Under the pieces are notes generated by a model. It saw nothing but the letters and a program-made list of their open reading frames with translations, was not told where the DNA came from and did not search any database. The position numbers and the translations under genes were made by a program. A stretch of DNA of 64,000 nt, from the NCBI RefSeq assembly GCF_004793475.1, contig NZ_SRYZ01000017.1:1-64000 (forward strand), given 5' to 3'. Numbering within the stretch: position 1 is the first letter of the stretch; each line of letters opens with the position of its first letter. Positions 62,033-64,000 of the stretch are shown piece by piece. This DNA comes from Bacteroides muris (ex Afrizal et al. 2022) (GTDB lineage: Bacteria; Bacteroidota; Bacteroidia; Bacteroidales; Bacteroidaceae).

Positions 62033-64000
62033 TTAGAATGGATATCCCACAGCAAAGTGGAAAGCAAAATCACGGCTGAATTTAGGATGAATAATGGGAT
62101 AACGGTCTTTTTTCTTCTCATAGGTCGGATTGATGGCCTTCATACCTCCGTCGAAACGCAATACAAAGAAATCCAAGTCAAGACGCAATCCTAAACCATA
62201 TGCCACAGCAATCTGCTTATAGAACTTGCCAAATTTAAATTGACCTCCCGGCTGGTCTTTATAGTCCCTTATTGTCCAAATATTTCCGGCATCTACAAAG
62301 AGGGCTCCTCTGAATTTCCAGAACAACCGTGTGCGGTATTCAATGCTGGCATCCAGCTTGATATCTCCCGACTGGTTCATGAAGTTATTATCGCCGGGGA
62401 AAGAACCGGGCCCCAAATCACGTACAGACCATCCGCGCACACTGTTGGCGCCGCCGGAGAAGTAGCGCTTCTCAAATGGAAGCATTGTTGCATTGCCGTA
62501 TGGAATGGCAATACCGGCACCAAAATGAAATGCCAATGAATTGCGGTTGTCAATGACCAGATTCTTGGCAAAGTCAAAATCGCCTTTCAGGTATTGGGCA
62601 AAAGGAATGTTCAACAAGGTGTATTCTCCCGATGCATTCTTTTTCATTCCTCCGAGCTTTGCCACAGCATACAACAAGCTACCCGCCGATTCAAAATTGA
62701 GACGGATGGTATAGGAATTACCGATACTGGAATTATTCATAAATGCCCTTCCGGCACTGTTGTAGATATAGCTATAACCAGTGCGGACAATAAAACGGTC
62801 TTCATAATTATATTTGAGGATGTAGTTCTCGTCTTTCTCCAAATAATCCTCTTTAAATGTCTGATCTATGCTGGGCATATACAGATAATTGATGTCCAAC
62901 AAATCAATGCGGTGCTGCGAACGTTGTTGTTGTACTCCCCATTTGTAGCTCCATCCGGCAGATGCTACAATGCGCGTGAATTCCGGTCTCATCTGGTAGT
63001 TATATTGCAATCCGAATTCTGTAGTAGCCCTTATTCTCCGCTTGAAATCGCTGGATACAAAGGGAAACATGAACCGTGGGAAGTTGATGGTTGCTTCCGC
63101 ACCTAATTCTATATAGTCTTGATTCAAGGAACTCTGCAAACCGGACACAGCCTCGTATGCCCCACGTAGCTTGAACATGAGTGTTTCGGAACCTTTGAAC
63201 ATATTGCGGTGCTGAAAAGCCACCGAAGCGGCAGCTCCCAAGTCGCCGGCAGAGTTTGTGCCTTCCACTTCAAAGGATACGGACTGATGTTTGCCTCTGG
63301 TCAGCATCACATAGGCGTTGAGTTTTGCACTGTCACTCTGCTGCGCTTCGAAAAAACGGATATTGGTATATTTCAGTGCTTGCAGGCGTCCGTAGTTGGA
63401 GTAGGTACGCTGTACGTTCTGCTCGTTGTAGAGAGTTCCCGGAGTGATGTGCAGGTTGTTAATCAGCACTTTGGGACGCAGATAAAGTTTGTCTTTGTAG
63501 TAGATAGGGAAGCCTTTGTAATGCAACGAATCATTCACCTCGATGCTGTTCCAGGGGGATGCCTGCAACACATTATAGTCGGTAATAAAACTCACTTTAT
63601 TGATAGTATATTGCTGATGATTCTGCGGTGTGTCCTCGTTGTGCTGCCTATATGGAGCCAAGTGCAGCGTCAAATCTACCAGATAAGAATTACGGACGGT
63701 ATCCGCGGTATAGGATATATACTCCTTGTTGAACTTGTAATATCCATTCTGAAGCAGTTTGTTCGTGATGCGCTGGCGTTCTGCATCCAGTACATTGACA
63801 TCAAAATACATGCCTTCGGATAATAGGGTCACTGCGGAATCCTGCTGTATGTATTCCTTTATTTTACTGTCTCGGATATCATATCTCAAGGTACGTACTT
63901 TATAGGGTTTACTGGTTGTCACCTTATAGACCAACTTCATCTTTTTCTTCTGGACTTGGCGTACCGGTTCCACCAGAGCGCCCATATAGCCCATATTCTG
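62033..64000 (-). CDS. BamA/TamA-type outer-membrane protein, 3' part
   Basis: The gene runs off the right edge; the visible 655 residues are its C-terminal part. It shows POTRA-like repeats (KPYKVRTLRYDIRDSKIKEYIQ; YNEQNVQRTYSNYGRLQALKYTNIRFFE) and then a 16-strand-type barrel with the family's conserved loop region RYFSGGANSVRGWSVRDLGPGSF and terminal aromatic (FAVGYPF). Family members insert or translocate outer-membrane proteins. Bacteroides carry several such proteins, so this is not necessarily the essential BamA. Its stop lies only 3 bp from the split hairpin. Confidence 0.88.
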   Translation of the reverse strand, partial: QNMGYMGALVEPVRQVQKKKMKLVYKVTTSKPYKVRTLRYDIRDSKIKEYIQQDSAVTLLSEGMYFDVNVLDAERQRITNKLLQNGYYKFNKEYISYTADTVRNSYLVDLTLHLAPYRQHNEDTPQNHQQYTINKVSFITDYNVLQASPWNSIEVNDSLHYKGFPIYYKDKLYLRPKVLINNLHITPGTLYNEQNVQRTYSNYGRLQALKYTNIRFFEAQQSDSAKLNAYVMLTRGKHQSVSFEVEGTNSAGDLGAAASVAFQHRNMFKGSETLMFKLRGAYEAVSGLQSSLNQDYIELGAEATINFPRFMFPFVSSDFKRRIRATTEFGLQYNYQMRPEFTRIVASAGWSYKWGVQQQRSQHRIDLLDINYLYMPSIDQTFKEDYLEKDENYILKYNYEDRFIVRTGYSYIYNSAGRAFMNNSSIGNSYTIRLNFESAGSLLYAVAKLGGMKKNASGEYTLLNIPFAQYLKGDFDFAKNLVIDNRNSLAFHFGAGIAIPYGNATMLPFEKRYFSGGANSVRGWSVRDLGPGSFPGDNNFMNQSGDIKLDASIEYRTRLFWKFRGALFVDAGNIWTIRDYKDQPGGQFKFGKFYKQIAVAYGLGLRLDLDFFVLRFDGGMKAINPTYEKKKDRYPIIHPKFSRDFAFHFAVGYPF

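Overview
The window reads as chromosome of a Bacteroides species, probably close to B. uniformis. Three things point there: the class A beta-lactamase at 9634-10524 matches CblA as I remember it from B. uniformis; serine palmitoyltransferase, a Wzi capsule protein, a PCMD lipoprotein and a UxaC uronate isomerase are all typical of gut Bacteroides; and nearly every promoter carries the Bacteroides -7 element TAnnTTTG, sometimes with TTTG 19-22 bp upstream. The species call is inference from memory, not from a search.

Layout. 1-6.4 kb: dapA, ligA, trmD, the dihydroorotate dehydrogenase pair pyrK-pyrD, and a Cro/CI-type HTH regulator. 6.4-7.2 kb is an AT-rich non-coding stretch full of ATTACA/TGTAAT motifs. 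7.2-9.6 kb: holA, AMP nucleosidase and a divergent orphan HsdR-N nuclease-like domain. 9.6-13 kb: beta-lactamase, a small secreted protein, an outer-membrane barrel and a PCMD lipoprotein. 13-17.3 kb: nif3-like gene plus a coiled-coil zinc-ribbon protein, the FetAB-type ABC transporter, and a divergent DUF2148 ferredoxin. 17.3-19.5 kb: aguA-aguB, the agmatine-to-putrescine pathway. 19.5-26.1 kb: GtrA, aspS, a lipid kinase divergent from serine palmitoyltransferase, an M48 peptidase and a membrane protein.

26.1-34.8 kb is one functional block: TolC, HlyD-type adaptor, ABC ATPase and FtsX/MacB-like permease in one leftward operon, divergent from an NtrC-family response regulator and its histidine kinase. 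Between them lie a sigma-54-like promoter facing tolC and two palindromes 21 bp apart that look like enhancer sites, so the two-component system probably drives the efflux operon. 34.9-41.4 kb: tRNA-Pro, a tRNA methyltransferase, a coupled lon-tgt-lptF/G operon and a thioredoxin-fold protein without active-site cysteines. 41.7-44.3 kb: serB and a DEAD-box helicase. 44.3-48.5 kb: a surface polysaccharide operon (wzi, rfbC, ugd, DUF4738 lipoprotein). 48.7-50.4 kb: an HU-CCDC81/SPOR protein and a zinc-ribbon FHA protein. 50.7-55.5 kb: uxaC, a HAD phosphatase, a POT-type transporter, a metallo-beta-lactamase-fold hydrolase and tRNA-Lys.

55.6-64 kb: a quinone-reductase remnant, a polyferredoxin / Tat-exported aldo-keto reductase / DUF1893 operon, a gene broken at an A-run, a DUF3332 lipoprotein, an intact IS1182/IS5-like insertion sequence that has split a long intergenic hairpin, and the 3' part of a BamA-type outer-membrane protein running off the right edge.

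I found no complete undescribed defence or mobile system. The most unusual material is non-coding: short-period degenerate tandem repeats, long intergenic hairpins and operator-like palindromes. Domain and family names come from recognition of motifs in the translated sequence; no search was run.
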